NCBI GenBank assembly: GCA_964402925.1
Contig: CAYOED010000002.1
Coordinates: forward strand, 62,001-126,000
Direction: 5' to 3'
From: Suilimivivens sp964402925
Lineage (GTDB): Bacteria > Bacillota > Clostridia > Lachnospirales > Lachnospiraceae
DNA length: 64,000 nucleotides
Made by a program: the position numbers and the translations under genes. Below are positions 1-8,069 of this stretch, in pieces (positions within the stretch are counted from its first letter, which is position 1; each line of letters starts with the position of its first letter). The notes beneath the pieces are model-generated. The model saw only the letters and a program-made list of their open reading frames with translations. It ran no database searches and had not been told where the DNA came from.

Positions 1-47
1 CAGCCAGACCTGCCTAATTTGTTCATTCTATCACATTTAAACCATTA

Positions 48-1244
48 TCACAAGCTTTCTGATCCTCCCTCTGCAAGCCTTAAGAACTTTTCCACATATT
101 TTTCATAGGTAAAACACTGTGCCCGCGCCATCGCTGCATTTTGATACGCTTCAAGCTTCTGATCATCTTCAAGCAATCCAAGCACAATATCTGCCATATT
201 CCTTTCCTCCGCAAGAATATGCCCCACGTCAAGATCTCTCTCCTTCGACATGACCGGAACCAGAATACCATATTCTCCATAAATCACTGTTTCCTGTTTT
301 TCCAGAAGAGAGGCATTGCCATCCTCCAGCAGGATTTCCGCAGGACCTGTCATGCAATTGGTACTGACAGCTGCCAGCCCAAGGCTCATCCCCTCCACCA
401 ATGCATTTGGGAAACCTTCATTTAAAGAAGTCAGCAGATAAATCTCTCCTTTTTTTAAATACTGATAGGGCTCTCTCTGCATGCCTGCAAAATAAATTGC
501 ATCCGTTATGTTGAAATCTTCTGCCAGCTTCCTATAATAATCAAATCTTCCTGCCCCCATCAGAATCAAGCGTACCTGCGGCATTTTCTCATGGACAAGG
601 TAAAACACCTTCAACATATGCCAGAATCCCTTCATGTCATCATCCCTGCCCATGGATACCATACAGCGAATCTTCCTGCCTTCTTCATCATAGTCCTCCC
701 ATGGCAGTTTCGGCTCCTGCTGCTTTGCCTTTTTCTGGATTGCCTTCACATCATAAAGATTGTATAAGGTCGCTGTTTTATGAAAATGAAACTGCTCTTC
801 AAGCACCTTCTCAATGGTCTGTGAACAGCAGACCATCAAATCCGCCCGCCTGGTAAAAAGCTTTATCTTTAATCTTTCCTCCACATCTGTGTAATTCCGA
901 AGCCCCAGCCAGACCTTCTCCTTTCCGGTTTTAGAAAAAGCATTCACCATATTTGCAGTGGGACCAAAACTATATGCAATATCCGGCTTCATTTGTTTTT
1001 TCAACTGTCTGACTTTTACAGAACGTCTGACAATATTCCAAAGCTTTTGCAAAGTACCCTTTTTTACTCCCATCTGAATATCAATGATGTGCAGTCCTTC
1101 AACATCATATGCAATATTCGCCGAATTAAAAATAACAATCGTTACATCAAAATACGGTTCCATCAGCCTTGCCGTTGTAATGCAGACCCTCTCAAATCCT
1201 CCCTGATGAAGCATGGGAGATATCAGCATCAGTTTCTTCTTCAT
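48..1244 (-). CDS. GT4-family glycosyltransferase
   Basis: This is a cytoplasmic retaining glycosyltransferase of the GT-B fold, expected to add a sugar to a lipid-linked oligosaccharide. The N-terminus carries the glycine-rich acceptor-side loop (HQGGFERV). The C-terminal half carries the GT4 E-x7-E nucleotide-sugar motif in EGFPNALVEGM near residues 278-286. The ATG at 1244 is preferred over the in-frame GTG at 1250 because AGGAG lies 7 nt upstream of it. It overlaps the stop of the upstream gene as ATGA, so translation is probably coupled. It is the last gene of the first glycan operon in the window. Donor and acceptor cannot be told from sequence. Confidence 0.9.
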   Translation of the reverse strand: MKKKLMLISPMLHQGGFERVCITTARLMEPYFDVTIVIFNSANIAYDVEGLHIIDIQMGVKKGTLQKLWNIVRRSVKVRQLKKQMKPDIAYSFGPTANMVNAFSKTGKEKVWLGLRNYTDVEERLKIKLFTRRADLMVCCSQTIEKVLEEQFHFHKTATLYNLYDVKAIQKKAKQQEPKLPWEDYDEEGRKIRCMVSMGRDDDMKGFWHMLKVFYLVHEKMPQVRLILMGAGRFDYYRKLAEDFNITDAIYFAGMQREPYQYLKKGEIYLLTSLNEGFPNALVEGMSLGLAAVSTNCMTGPAEILLEDGNASLLEKQETVIYGEYGILVPVMSKERDLDVGHILAEERNMADIVLGLLEDDQKLEAYQNAAMARAQCFTYEKYVEKFLRLAEGGSESL

Positions 1245-2422
1245 TTCCACTCTCCTGTTTCATAAAATGCCATCATCTTTTCCGTCTGCGTATTCACATC
1301 AAATCCTGCTTCCCGCATCTCCTTCACATAACTCCTGCGCGCATACTCAGCCGTACTCCTGATATATTCCGCCCAATGAGCAGCATCCTCCTCTATACTC
1401 CTCATCTGAACCAGCTCCGTCACTGCCACTTCCTCGCAGATCGTATCCGACATCACACACCGAAGCCCTGATGCCTGCGCTTCCACAATAGTCCCCGGAA
1501 GCCCCTCATAGCGGGAAGGATAAACAAAATAATCCATTGCCTGATAATAATCACAAACAGGATTCCGGTTTCCCAGAAACCGTACCCGGTCCGCAATTCC
1601 CAGCTTTTCCGCCAGCTGCTTCGCCTCCTCCATACCGCTTCCTTCTCCCAGCAGCAACAAAATATAATCCCTATTCTTCCCCTCTTCTGATTTGGTATCA
1701 TCTGTTTTTTTGTTTTTTATTAAGTTATGATTTAATTTTTCTTCATTACAAAGAGCGGCAAACACCTGTAGAAGATACTCATGATTTTTGGCATAATGGA
1801 AACGTCCCACATGGCCAATTACATATTGATCCGCTATCCCAAGCATCTCCCGCATCTCTTTCCTTTTCTCTTCATCATAGGCAAATGCCGGACAATCAAT
1901 AGCATTTGGAATATAAATCGTCTTCCCATCCTTTACAGCCTGCTCCCCAAATACAGAAATCCCAGCCAGCCTGGAACATGTAAAAAGAAAATCCGCTTTC
2001 TTGGAAAGATTTCTCCGCATCCAACGCGTCAGCTTTCCCTTTGCTCCCTTATCCACGCCTGCACTTCTGGCATGGGCTATCGTAACAGGTACTCCAGCTT
2101 TTTTTGCTATGGGCAAGTAGATTGCTGCTGTGCTTGTGATATGCCCTTGAACAGCTTTAAAATCGTGATGAGATACAAAAAAATTCTTCACAGCACATTT
2201 ATAAGAAAAGTAATTGTACAATCGAAACCGTGGGACACGATAAATACGCCCTCCCAGCTTTTCTATCTCTTCATCGAAATGCCCCTTCTGGTTAGTGTGA
2301 ACCAGAAAGTCAAATTGAACCCGACTGCGGTCCGTATGTCGGTATAAATCCATAATCCGGCTCTCAGCGCCGCCGAGCTGGGTACTTCCCAGCACATGTA
2401 AAACACGAATTGGAGCTAACAT
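1241..2422 (-). CDS. GT4-family glycosyltransferase (EpsF/capsular type)
   Basis: A second GT-B transferase. It has the N-terminal GGAESRIMDLYRH acceptor loop, the VGRFHYAKNH segment that starts the donor domain, and the E-x7-E motif in YEGLPGTIVEAQ. The start is ATG with AGGAGG 8 nt upstream. An asparagine/lysine-rich insertion sits between the two halves (about 1690-1745). It is strikingly A/T-rich on this strand compared with its surroundings and is probably a disordered loop acquired by slippage or insertion. The gene is separated from the deacetylase upstream by the palindromic element at 2468-2788, so its mRNA would have to pass through that hairpin unless a separate promoter exists. 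Confidence 0.9.
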   Translation of the reverse strand: MLAPIRVLHVLGSTQLGGAESRIMDLYRHTDRSRVQFDFLVHTNQKGHFDEEIEKLGGRIYRVPRFRLYNYFSYKCAVKNFFVSHHDFKAVQGHITSTAAIYLPIAKKAGVPVTIAHARSAGVDKGAKGKLTRWMRRNLSKKADFLFTCSRLAGISVFGEQAVKDGKTIYIPNAIDCPAFAYDEEKRKEMREMLGIADQYVIGHVGRFHYAKNHEYLLQVFAALCNEEKLNHNLIKNKKTDDTKSEEGKNRDYILLLLGEGSGMEEAKQLAEKLGIADRVRFLGNRNPVCDYYQAMDYFVYPSRYEGLPGTIVEAQASGLRCVMSDTICEEVAVTELVQMRSIEEDAAHWAEYIRSTAEYARRSYVKEMREAGFDVNTQTEKMMAFYETGEWK

Positions 2423-2467
2423 GATATATTCCTCCTATAAGGGTGGGATAGGTGTGATAAGCGTAAC

Positions 2468-2788
2468 GACGTCATGTCATTTTAGGGGACGGGTGTAACG
2501 GCAGGTGGCCTTCCCAGGGCAGTCATAGAAACTATCACGGACCTATGTACAGCGATAAGAAAGGCTGGGTATCCCTTATATAAGTTTTTCTATGAGGACG
2601 CAAACGGTGTGTTTGACCATCCATGGTCAAATCACACCTTAATCGGACGTCCTGTCCGATTATTGCTGTGTGTCGAAAGGGATACTTAGCCTTTCTAATC
2701 GCTTTCCATAAGGCCTCGTGACAGTTTCTATGACTGCCCTGGGAAGGCCACCTGCCGTTACACCCATCCCCTAAAATGACATGACGTC
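2468..2788. repeat. Giant palindromic element, copy A
   Basis: This fills most of the 380-base gap between two operon genes. The outer arms 2468-2533 and 2723-2788 are 66 bases each and match as an inverted repeat at 65 of 66 positions. The single difference (C at 2490 against A at 2766) is a G-U wobble in a minus-strand transcript and a C-A mismatch in a plus-strand one. The 189-base interior folds further. AGCGAT 2551-2556 pairs with 2698-2703. GTATCCCTT pairs with AAGGGATAC. GGTGTG and TTTGACCA pair around the loop TCCA. AATCGGAC 2641-2648 pairs with 2654-2661 around the loop GTCCT. The interior is homologous to copies B and C; the outer arms are not. No ORF runs through it. Confidence 0.93.
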
Positions 2789-2802
2789 TGGTTATTGGCT
2801 TC

Positions 2803-3555
2803 TTATTTGGTTCGGCTCTTTATGAGCAGATATTTGGCTTTTGCCATTAAAAATTCGTTCCATTTTGTAATGGCAGCTCGCTTCTTAGCAGGCTGCGCCA
2901 GATATTCTTTGAAGGACATCCATTGGATGTTTTCCCTTTGGAAGTAAGATTCATATCGGTTCAGGTCATTTGAGGTAACTGTGTCGGTGTGAACTACCAT
3001 AGTGGAGTAGCCGCTTTTCTTTTTGAAGGTACTGCTCAAATTAAAGGAGATTGGGTAGAATTTCAACCCGTTCCAAAGGTAAGGATGACTGCCAAATCCG
3101 TCTGTTAAGGCGGTAAATCCGATTTCTTTCAGGGCTTTCAAGGTATTTCGGTCATAGGAATGAGCGGGTGCCATGAAAATTTCTGTCTCAATGCCTTTTT
3201 CTTTTAATATCTGTTTTCCCTTTGAAAGCATTTCCTTTTGTTCATTCAGAGGGATTCCGGCAAATTCGGAGAAGTTGTTGAGGGGAAATAGTCCGCCTTT
3301 ATCTGTGGTGTAGACGTGATGGACACCGTGCATGGCAAGGGTCCAGCCATCTGCCTCCAGTTCCTTAATATAGGACCAGAAGTCCTCTGGTATTTGGGAT
3401 TTTTTAGTCTGTTTTTTGAGATTTTCATCCTGGTTGTCAGGAACAATCCCTATAAGTGGTTTCACCTGATAACGATCTAGGAGCGCTTTGAATCGAAGAA
3501 AACGCTCCCAGTCCATATCAGGTGTTATGTCATCAAGTCTCACTGCTATTTTCAT
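2803..3555 (-). CDS. Polysaccharide deacetylase-like protein (DUF2334/CE4 type)
   Basis: A 250-residue NodB-like carbohydrate esterase relative. It starts with the strand-loop MKIAVRLDDITPDM, where paired aspartates would bind metal. A histidine motif, AMHGVHHVY, follows, then the FMAPAHSYD segment typical of the DUF2334 branch. The longer open frame starting at 3780 is rejected because it overlaps the upstream epimerase by about 190 bases. ATG 3555 has GAGGA 6 nt upstream and matches the family N-terminus. It would remove acetyl groups from a sugar of the glycan or its precursor. The substrate is unknown. No signal peptide is visible, so cytoplasmic action is likely. Confidence 0.85.
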   Translation of the reverse strand: MKIAVRLDDITPDMDWERFLRFKALLDRYQVKPLIGIVPDNQDENLKKQTKKSQIPEDFWSYIKELEADGWTLAMHGVHHVYTTDKGGLFPLNNFSEFAGIPLNEQKEMLSKGKQILKEKGIETEIFMAPAHSYDRNTLKALKEIGFTALTDGFGSHPYLWNGLKFYPISFNLSSTFKKKSGYSTMVVHTDTVTSNDLNRYESYFQRENIQWMSFKEYLAQPAKKRAAITKWNEFLMAKAKYLLIKSRTK

Positions 3556-3586
3556 ACAGTCCTCACTTAATCTGTGTCTTAAATTT

Positions 3587-4567
3587 TTAAAGGTTTTCTT
3601 TGTACCAGTCGATAGCAAGGTTAATACCTTTTGCAAAGTCATATTCCGGATCATATCCCAGCAGTTCTTTTGCTTTGGATATATCGGCATTGGAATCTCT
3701 GATGTCTCCTGCCCTTTCAGGTCCAAAATGAGGTTCCACTTCTTTTCCAAGAGCGCTGCACAGGTCATGGTAAACATCAATCAGGAATTCTCTTCCTCCT
3801 GCTCCTATGTTAAATGCCTCGCCTGCTGCCTCGGAGGGTGCAAGGCATGCTTTCAGATTCGCTTCTATTACATTATCAATGTAGGTAAAGTCTCTGGACT
3901 GTCTGCCGTCTCCGTTTATGGTAGGCACTTCGCCGTCCATCAGCTGCTTGATGAATTTGGGAATCACTGCGGCATACATGCCTGCGGGATCCTGGCGTCT
4001 GCCGAACACGTTAAAATACCGCATTCCGTAGGTATCAAGCCCATACAAGACTTTGTAGAGTCTTCCGTATTCCTCGTCCACCTTTTTGGTAAGCGCATAA
4101 GGTGAAAGGACCTTGCCTTCTTTTCCTTCCTTTTTGGGCAATACCGGATGATCTCCATAGACAGAGGAGCTGGAAGCATAGACAAACTTCTTTACCCCGT
4201 TCTGTCTGGATGCCTCCATCATATTTAAGGTACCGCGTATATTGATTTCTTCATAAAGAATCGGCATTTCAATGCTTCTCGGAACGCTTCCCCAAGCTGC
4301 CTGGTTCAGAACGAAATCCACGCCTTTGGTTGCGTCCATGCAGGTATCCAACTCCCGAATATCTCCTTTTATAAAGGTAAACCTGGGATTTGATGTCAAT
4401 GCTTCGATATTTTCATATTTTCCGGTCGAGAGATTATCGAGGCATCTTACAGTGTATCCCATTTCCAGAATCGCTTCGCACAAGTTAGAGCCAATAAAAC
4501 CAGCGCCGCCTGTCACGAGAAATACTGCATTTTCATCAAACTTTAATTCCTTATATCCCATTACCAT
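3587..4567 (-). CDS. NAD-dependent UDP-GlcNAc 4-epimerase-like SDR (WbpP/TviC type)
   Basis: An extended short-chain dehydrogenase with the Rossmann motif TGGAGFIG at about residues 19-26, the active-site YALTKK (Tyr and Lys) and the segment QAAWGSVPRS. That last segment resembles the QAALGSVPRS signature of UDP-N-acetylglucosamine 4-epimerases such as WbpP and VipB/TviC. It would interconvert UDP-GlcNAc and UDP-GalNAc in the cytoplasm. It follows the UDP-N-acetylhexosamine 6-dehydrogenase after 19 bases. Together the pair resembles the Vi-antigen route to UDP-GalNAcA. Start: ATG 4567 or ATG 4561, both served by the same GGAG. UDP-glucose 4-epimerase activity is the main alternative. Confidence 0.86.
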   Translation of the reverse strand: MVMGYKELKFDENAVFLVTGGAGFIGSNLCEAILEMGYTVRCLDNLSTGKYENIEALTSNPRFTFIKGDIRELDTCMDATKGVDFVLNQAAWGSVPRSIEMPILYEEINIRGTLNMMEASRQNGVKKFVYASSSSVYGDHPVLPKKEGKEGKVLSPYALTKKVDEEYGRLYKVLYGLDTYGMRYFNVFGRRQDPAGMYAAVIPKFIKQLMDGEVPTINGDGRQSRDFTYIDNVIEANLKACLAPSEAAGEAFNIGAGGREFLIDVYHDLCSALGKEVEPHFGPERAGDIRDSNADISKAKELLGYDPEYDFAKGINLAIDWYKENL

Positions 4568-4586
4568 GTTCTCCTCTTAATTTTGC

Positions 4587-5906
4587 TTATAGTCTCCAGT
4601 AGATGTAATCTTCTGTCAGATAATCTTCTCTGTTATACAAACCTTTCAGATCCATAAATACTTTCTTCTGGTGTGCCGGATTGTAGAAACTGCCGATAGT
4701 CTCCTTATCAAGGTCTAAGAACTGAGTGTGTGCAACTGCTACAATGACAGCATCCATATCCTTTACGGCATCCATACCTGCAAAGTGAATACCGTATAAA
4801 CGTTCCGCCTCCTTCGCATCCGCCGCCGGATCAACAGCAACAGGTGTTATTCCATATTCTCCCAATTCCTTATAAATATCAATCACTTTTGTATTTCTGG
4901 TATCCGGGCAATTCTCTTTGAAAGTGAATCCTAGGATTGCCACCTTGGCTCTTTTTACAGGAATATCTGCTTTGATCAGATTTTTAACCATGCTCTCAGC
5001 CACATATCTTCCCATATCGTCATTGATACGGCGTCCTGACAAGATAATCTGGGAATGATATCCAAGTTCTTCCGCCTTGTAGGTAAGGTAATAAGGATCC
5101 ACACCGATACAGTGTCCTCCCACCAGTCCCGGATAGAATTTTAAGAAATTCCATTTGGTTCCTGCTGCCTCCAATACAGACTTGGTGTCGATGCCCATTT
5201 TGTTGAAGATAATGGAAAGTTCATTCATAAACGCGATGTTAATGTCTCTCTGGCTGTTTTCTATGACCTTGGCTGCCTCCGCAACTTTGATGGACTGTGC
5301 ACGATACACACCTGCCTCCACCACCAGTTCGTATACTTTCGCTACCATATCTAAGGTCTCTTCATCCATACCGGATACAATCTTTACAATGGTTTCCAGA
5401 CGGTGCACCTTATCGCCGGGATTGATTCTTTCCGGTGAATAACCGATTTTAAAATCCACACCGCACTTAAGACCAGACTCCTTTTCCAAAATCGGTACAC
5501 AGATTTCTTCTGTCACACCCGGATATACCGTAGATTCAAATACCACTATGGAGCCTTTGGTAAGATTTTGTCCCAAAATCCTGCTTGCCCCCTCCACCGG
5601 AGACAAATCCGGCGTATGGTCGTCATTTACCGGAGTGGGAACCGCAACAATATGGAATTTTGCTTCACGAAGCTTTTGAGGATCCGCCGTAAACTCTACC
5701 TTTGTATTCTTAATCACATCATTTCCCACTTCATTGGTAGGGTCAATGCCTCTTTTGTACAATTCTATCTTCTGTTCATTTAAATCAAAACCCACCACTT
5801 TAATTTTACGAGAAAACGCCACTGCAATAGGCATTCCCACATAGCCAAGCCCCACTAGAGACAATTTTTCTTCACCGTTTAAAAGCCTTTCATATAAACT
5901 CATCAT
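4587..5906 (-). CDS. Nucleotide-sugar dehydrogenase (UDP-GalNAc/GlcNAc 6-dehydrogenase, TviB/WbpO type)
   Basis: A 439-residue enzyme of the UDP-glucose/GDP-mannose dehydrogenase superfamily that oxidises C6 of a UDP-N-acetylhexosamine to a uronic acid with two NAD+. The N-terminal GLGYVGMPIAVAFS is the Rossmann loop. The middle domain holds KFYPGLVGGHCIGVDPYY with the catalytic cysteine. The C-terminal domain holds GFTFKENCPDTRNTK. The N-terminus MSLYERLLNGEEKLSLVG matches the TviB/WbpO branch rather than plain UDP-glucose dehydrogenases. ATG 5906 is chosen over the longer frame at 5939 because GAGGGAG lies 6 nt upstream. With the adjacent epimerase it probably supplies UDP-GalNAcA, which makes the glycan acidic. 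Confidence 0.9.
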   Translation of the reverse strand: MMSLYERLLNGEEKLSLVGLGYVGMPIAVAFSRKIKVVGFDLNEQKIELYKRGIDPTNEVGNDVIKNTKVEFTADPQKLREAKFHIVAVPTPVNDDHTPDLSPVEGASRILGQNLTKGSIVVFESTVYPGVTEEICVPILEKESGLKCGVDFKIGYSPERINPGDKVHRLETIVKIVSGMDEETLDMVAKVYELVVEAGVYRAQSIKVAEAAKVIENSQRDINIAFMNELSIIFNKMGIDTKSVLEAAGTKWNFLKFYPGLVGGHCIGVDPYYLTYKAEELGYHSQIILSGRRINDDMGRYVAESMVKNLIKADIPVKRAKVAILGFTFKENCPDTRNTKVIDIYKELGEYGITPVAVDPAADAKEAERLYGIHFAGMDAVKDMDAVIVAVAHTQFLDLDKETIGSFYNPAHQKKVFMDLKGLYNREDYLTEDYIYWRL

Positions 5907-5941
5907 TTCATCTCCCTCTTTTATCGCATTATAGTTCAAAT

Positions 5942-7027
5942 TTACATAGCTGTCAGTTTGAGTATCTCTTCATAATAATCCTGTGCAACTTTTTCCCTGT
6001 CAAATTCCTGTTCCATTTTTATTCTTGCCCTCTTCCCCATCTCTGCCCTTTCCTCTTTTGACAGTTTAAGGAACTTAGAAAGAGCCTGTATCAAATCCTC
6101 ACTGCTTTCCGGCTCACATCCAAAGCCTGTGATTCCCTCCTCAAAAATTTCTTTACAGCCGCTGATGTTGGTAGCAATCACTGGTCTGCCTGTTGCAGAC
6201 GCTTCCATCAACACATTGCTCATCCCCTCATGATAAGTAGGCAGCACCAGCGCTGAAGCACGCCGCATATACCCATGCACATCGGGGTCAAAACCGAGTT
6301 GTGTGATATAGCCTTCTTTTTCATACTCGTCCAGTTTATCCTGATAATCTTCATCACAATAACCCAGCACCTCAAACACTACCTTAGGACCATGCAAAAC
6401 CTTTGCCGCGTCCAAAAATTCTTCTATTCCCTTTTCCCGCATCATACGCCCTACAAACAAAAAATGCACCGTATCCTCCTTAGGATAATCTTCGAAAACA
6501 TGGCGCTTTAAATTGACACCGGAACCTTTTACCAGTCTGCTGCTCCTTCCCTTAATGCCATGGTTTGAAAAAATCTGCTGATTCTCTTTATTTTGAAAGA
6601 ATACGCAGGAAGCTTTCTTAAGTCCTGTACGGTACATCCCCACAATCATCTTAAGAAATATGCCTTGTTTTTGAAACGTACTCCCAAGACCTGTCACAGT
6701 AACAATGTAAGGAATCTTCTTAAGGCGGCAGCAAAACCCGCCGTATATATTTGGTTTGATAGTGTAAGTCAGTACCAGATCCGGCTTTTCCTGCTTTAAT
6801 AGCTTTGCATAATTTCGGATAAGCCTAAAATCCTCCAGTGGATTCACCCCCCGCCTGTTAATAGGCGTATGCACCACCTTACATCCTTCTTGAACCAGTT
6901 CTTTGTTCCTGACTTCATCCGGCAGACTAACGGTCACCTGATACTCCTTAAGAAGCTTTTTCAGCAGTTCATTACGAAAATCATACAATCCCCCTGAAGA
7001 ATTTGCCAAAATTAATATCTTTTTCAT
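5942..7027 (-). CDS. GT4-family glycosyltransferase, PglA-like
   Basis: A GT-B transferase whose N-terminus (ILANSSGGLYDFRNELL) and the TYTIKPNIYGG and TGLGSTF segments resemble PglA-type enzymes. Those enzymes add GalNAc as the second sugar on undecaprenyl-diphospho-bacillosamine. The E-x7-E motif lies in YHEGMSNVLMEASATG. Sitting in an operon with PglF-, PglE- and PglC-like genes, it is the likely second-step transferase, with UDP-GalNAc available from the neighbouring 4-epimerase. The ATG at 7027 has GGAG 5 nt upstream, overlapping the end of the ATP-grasp gene; the frame also extends to a GTG at 7033. Exact donor specificity is inferred from context only. Confidence 0.88.
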   Translation of the reverse strand: MKKILILANSSGGLYDFRNELLKKLLKEYQVTVSLPDEVRNKELVQEGCKVVHTPINRRGVNPLEDFRLIRNYAKLLKQEKPDLVLTYTIKPNIYGGFCCRLKKIPYIVTVTGLGSTFQKQGIFLKMIVGMYRTGLKKASCVFFQNKENQQIFSNHGIKGRSSRLVKGSGVNLKRHVFEDYPKEDTVHFLFVGRMMREKGIEEFLDAAKVLHGPKVVFEVLGYCDEDYQDKLDEYEKEGYITQLGFDPDVHGYMRRASALVLPTYHEGMSNVLMEASATGRPVIATNISGCKEIFEEGITGFGCEPESSEDLIQALSKFLKLSKEERAEMGKRARIKMEQEFDREKVAQDYYEEILKLTAM

Positions 7028-7029
7028 TA

Positions 7030-8013
7030 TCACTCCACGATTTCTTTTCCCTCAAAATCCATAATGGCTATTTCATTGTATTTCATCATACAAATTCCTT
7101 CTTTATACTCTCCAATCATCACGGGGTTTTCCCTCCCGGCAAGATTATTTACCACCTGCACAGGCATATTCACTCCGCAGGCATAGGCATGGGGATAGCC
7201 TCCCCCAAAGCGGGGATTGACCTCAGAAATATAAAAGGTACCTCTAATTTCAAATATATCAATATCTATCATACCACAAAAACCGCATTTTTCCACAAAT
7301 TTCTGTATCATTTCAAACAAGGCCGGAATTTTTACGGACACGGACTTGTCCGTCTCCCCGGCACGCATCTTTATTTTCTTCTTTACAAAAATTGATGTGC
7401 ATTTCCCCGACAGCATATCCACATAAACGTCAGCACCGTATTCCTGCCCATCCATAAATTCCTGAATCATCAAATCATCATACAAATCAAACAGGACATC
7501 GACCTCCTTATTTGAAAACACCTTGTTGATATTAAGGCTTGCGCTGCCTTTCACCGGCTTGATGAAAACAGGATAGCTCACTTTTCCTTCCCTGACATCC
7601 CGGTAGAATTCCTCTTTATCCAAATAACATTTTCCAGTGGGAATTCCCATTTTTGAAAGCATCTGGAACATCTTATATTTATCAAAACAAGTTTCCACCA
7701 AATCATAACCGGAAATAATGGGGGTTGTCCCCACTGCCAGAAACTTTTCCTTTTCTTTTGCCAGAAGGCTTAACTCTGGGTCAATCAGTGAAAATACACC
7801 ATTTATCTTTTCCTTCGCGCAAATCTCCAGAATTCGCTCAAGATATCCCGGCGCCGTGATTCTGGGAACAAGATAAAAGGCATCCGCATCATACACTGCG
7901 GGAGCTAAATTGGAACAATCCGTGGCAATGACTCTGCCGCCCTCTCCGATATTTTCCTTAAAATACTGTACTACTTTGTTCCTTGTGCCTGCACTGAGAA
8001 TTAAAATGTTCAT
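7030..8013 (-). CDS. ATP-grasp ligase (CarB-like), copy 1
   Basis: A 327-residue ATP-grasp enzyme that would join a carboxylate to an amine through an acyl phosphate. Visible features are the PVFIKPVKGSAS phosphate-binding lysine loop, the strand MIQEFMDGQEYGADVY, MRAGETDKSVS, and the metal-binding ISEVNPRFGGGYPHAY. It is a clear paralogue of the protein at 40674-41669, sharing the MRAGET-KSVS and NPRFGGGYPHAY blocks. It lies directly between a PLP enzyme and a PglA-like transferase in an operon that lacks a PglD N-acetyltransferase. This suggests it may acylate the 4-amino group of the first sugar with an amino acid or similar acid. That role is inference; the substrate is unknown. Confidence 0.85.
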   Translation of the reverse strand: MNILILSAGTRNKVVQYFKENIGEGGRVIATDCSNLAPAVYDADAFYLVPRITAPGYLERILEICAKEKINGVFSLIDPELSLLAKEKEKFLAVGTTPIISGYDLVETCFDKYKMFQMLSKMGIPTGKCYLDKEEFYRDVREGKVSYPVFIKPVKGSASLNINKVFSNKEVDVLFDLYDDLMIQEFMDGQEYGADVYVDMLSGKCTSIFVKKKIKMRAGETDKSVSVKIPALFEMIQKFVEKCGFCGMIDIDIFEIRGTFYISEVNPRFGGGYPHAYACGVNMPVQVVNNLAGRENPVMIGEYKEGICMMKYNEIAIMDFEGKEIVE

Positions 8014-8069
8014 ATTCTACTCCGTTTCTGCGCTGCTTTTGCGCATAACAAACTTTTTTACCCCATCAC

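Noticed and set aside
1781..2347. 188-codon open frame on the plus strand
   Set aside because: It lies wholly inside the GT4 gene on the other strand, lacks a ribosome binding site and has no recognisable motif.
2468..2788. CRISPR array or ordinary intrinsic terminators
   Set aside because: There are no regularly spaced direct repeats. The stems are far longer than terminators and lack a T-tract at their base.
3556..3780. N-terminal extension of the polysaccharide deacetylase
   Set aside because: It overlaps the epimerase in another frame; the family N-terminus and ribosome binding site fit ATG 3555.
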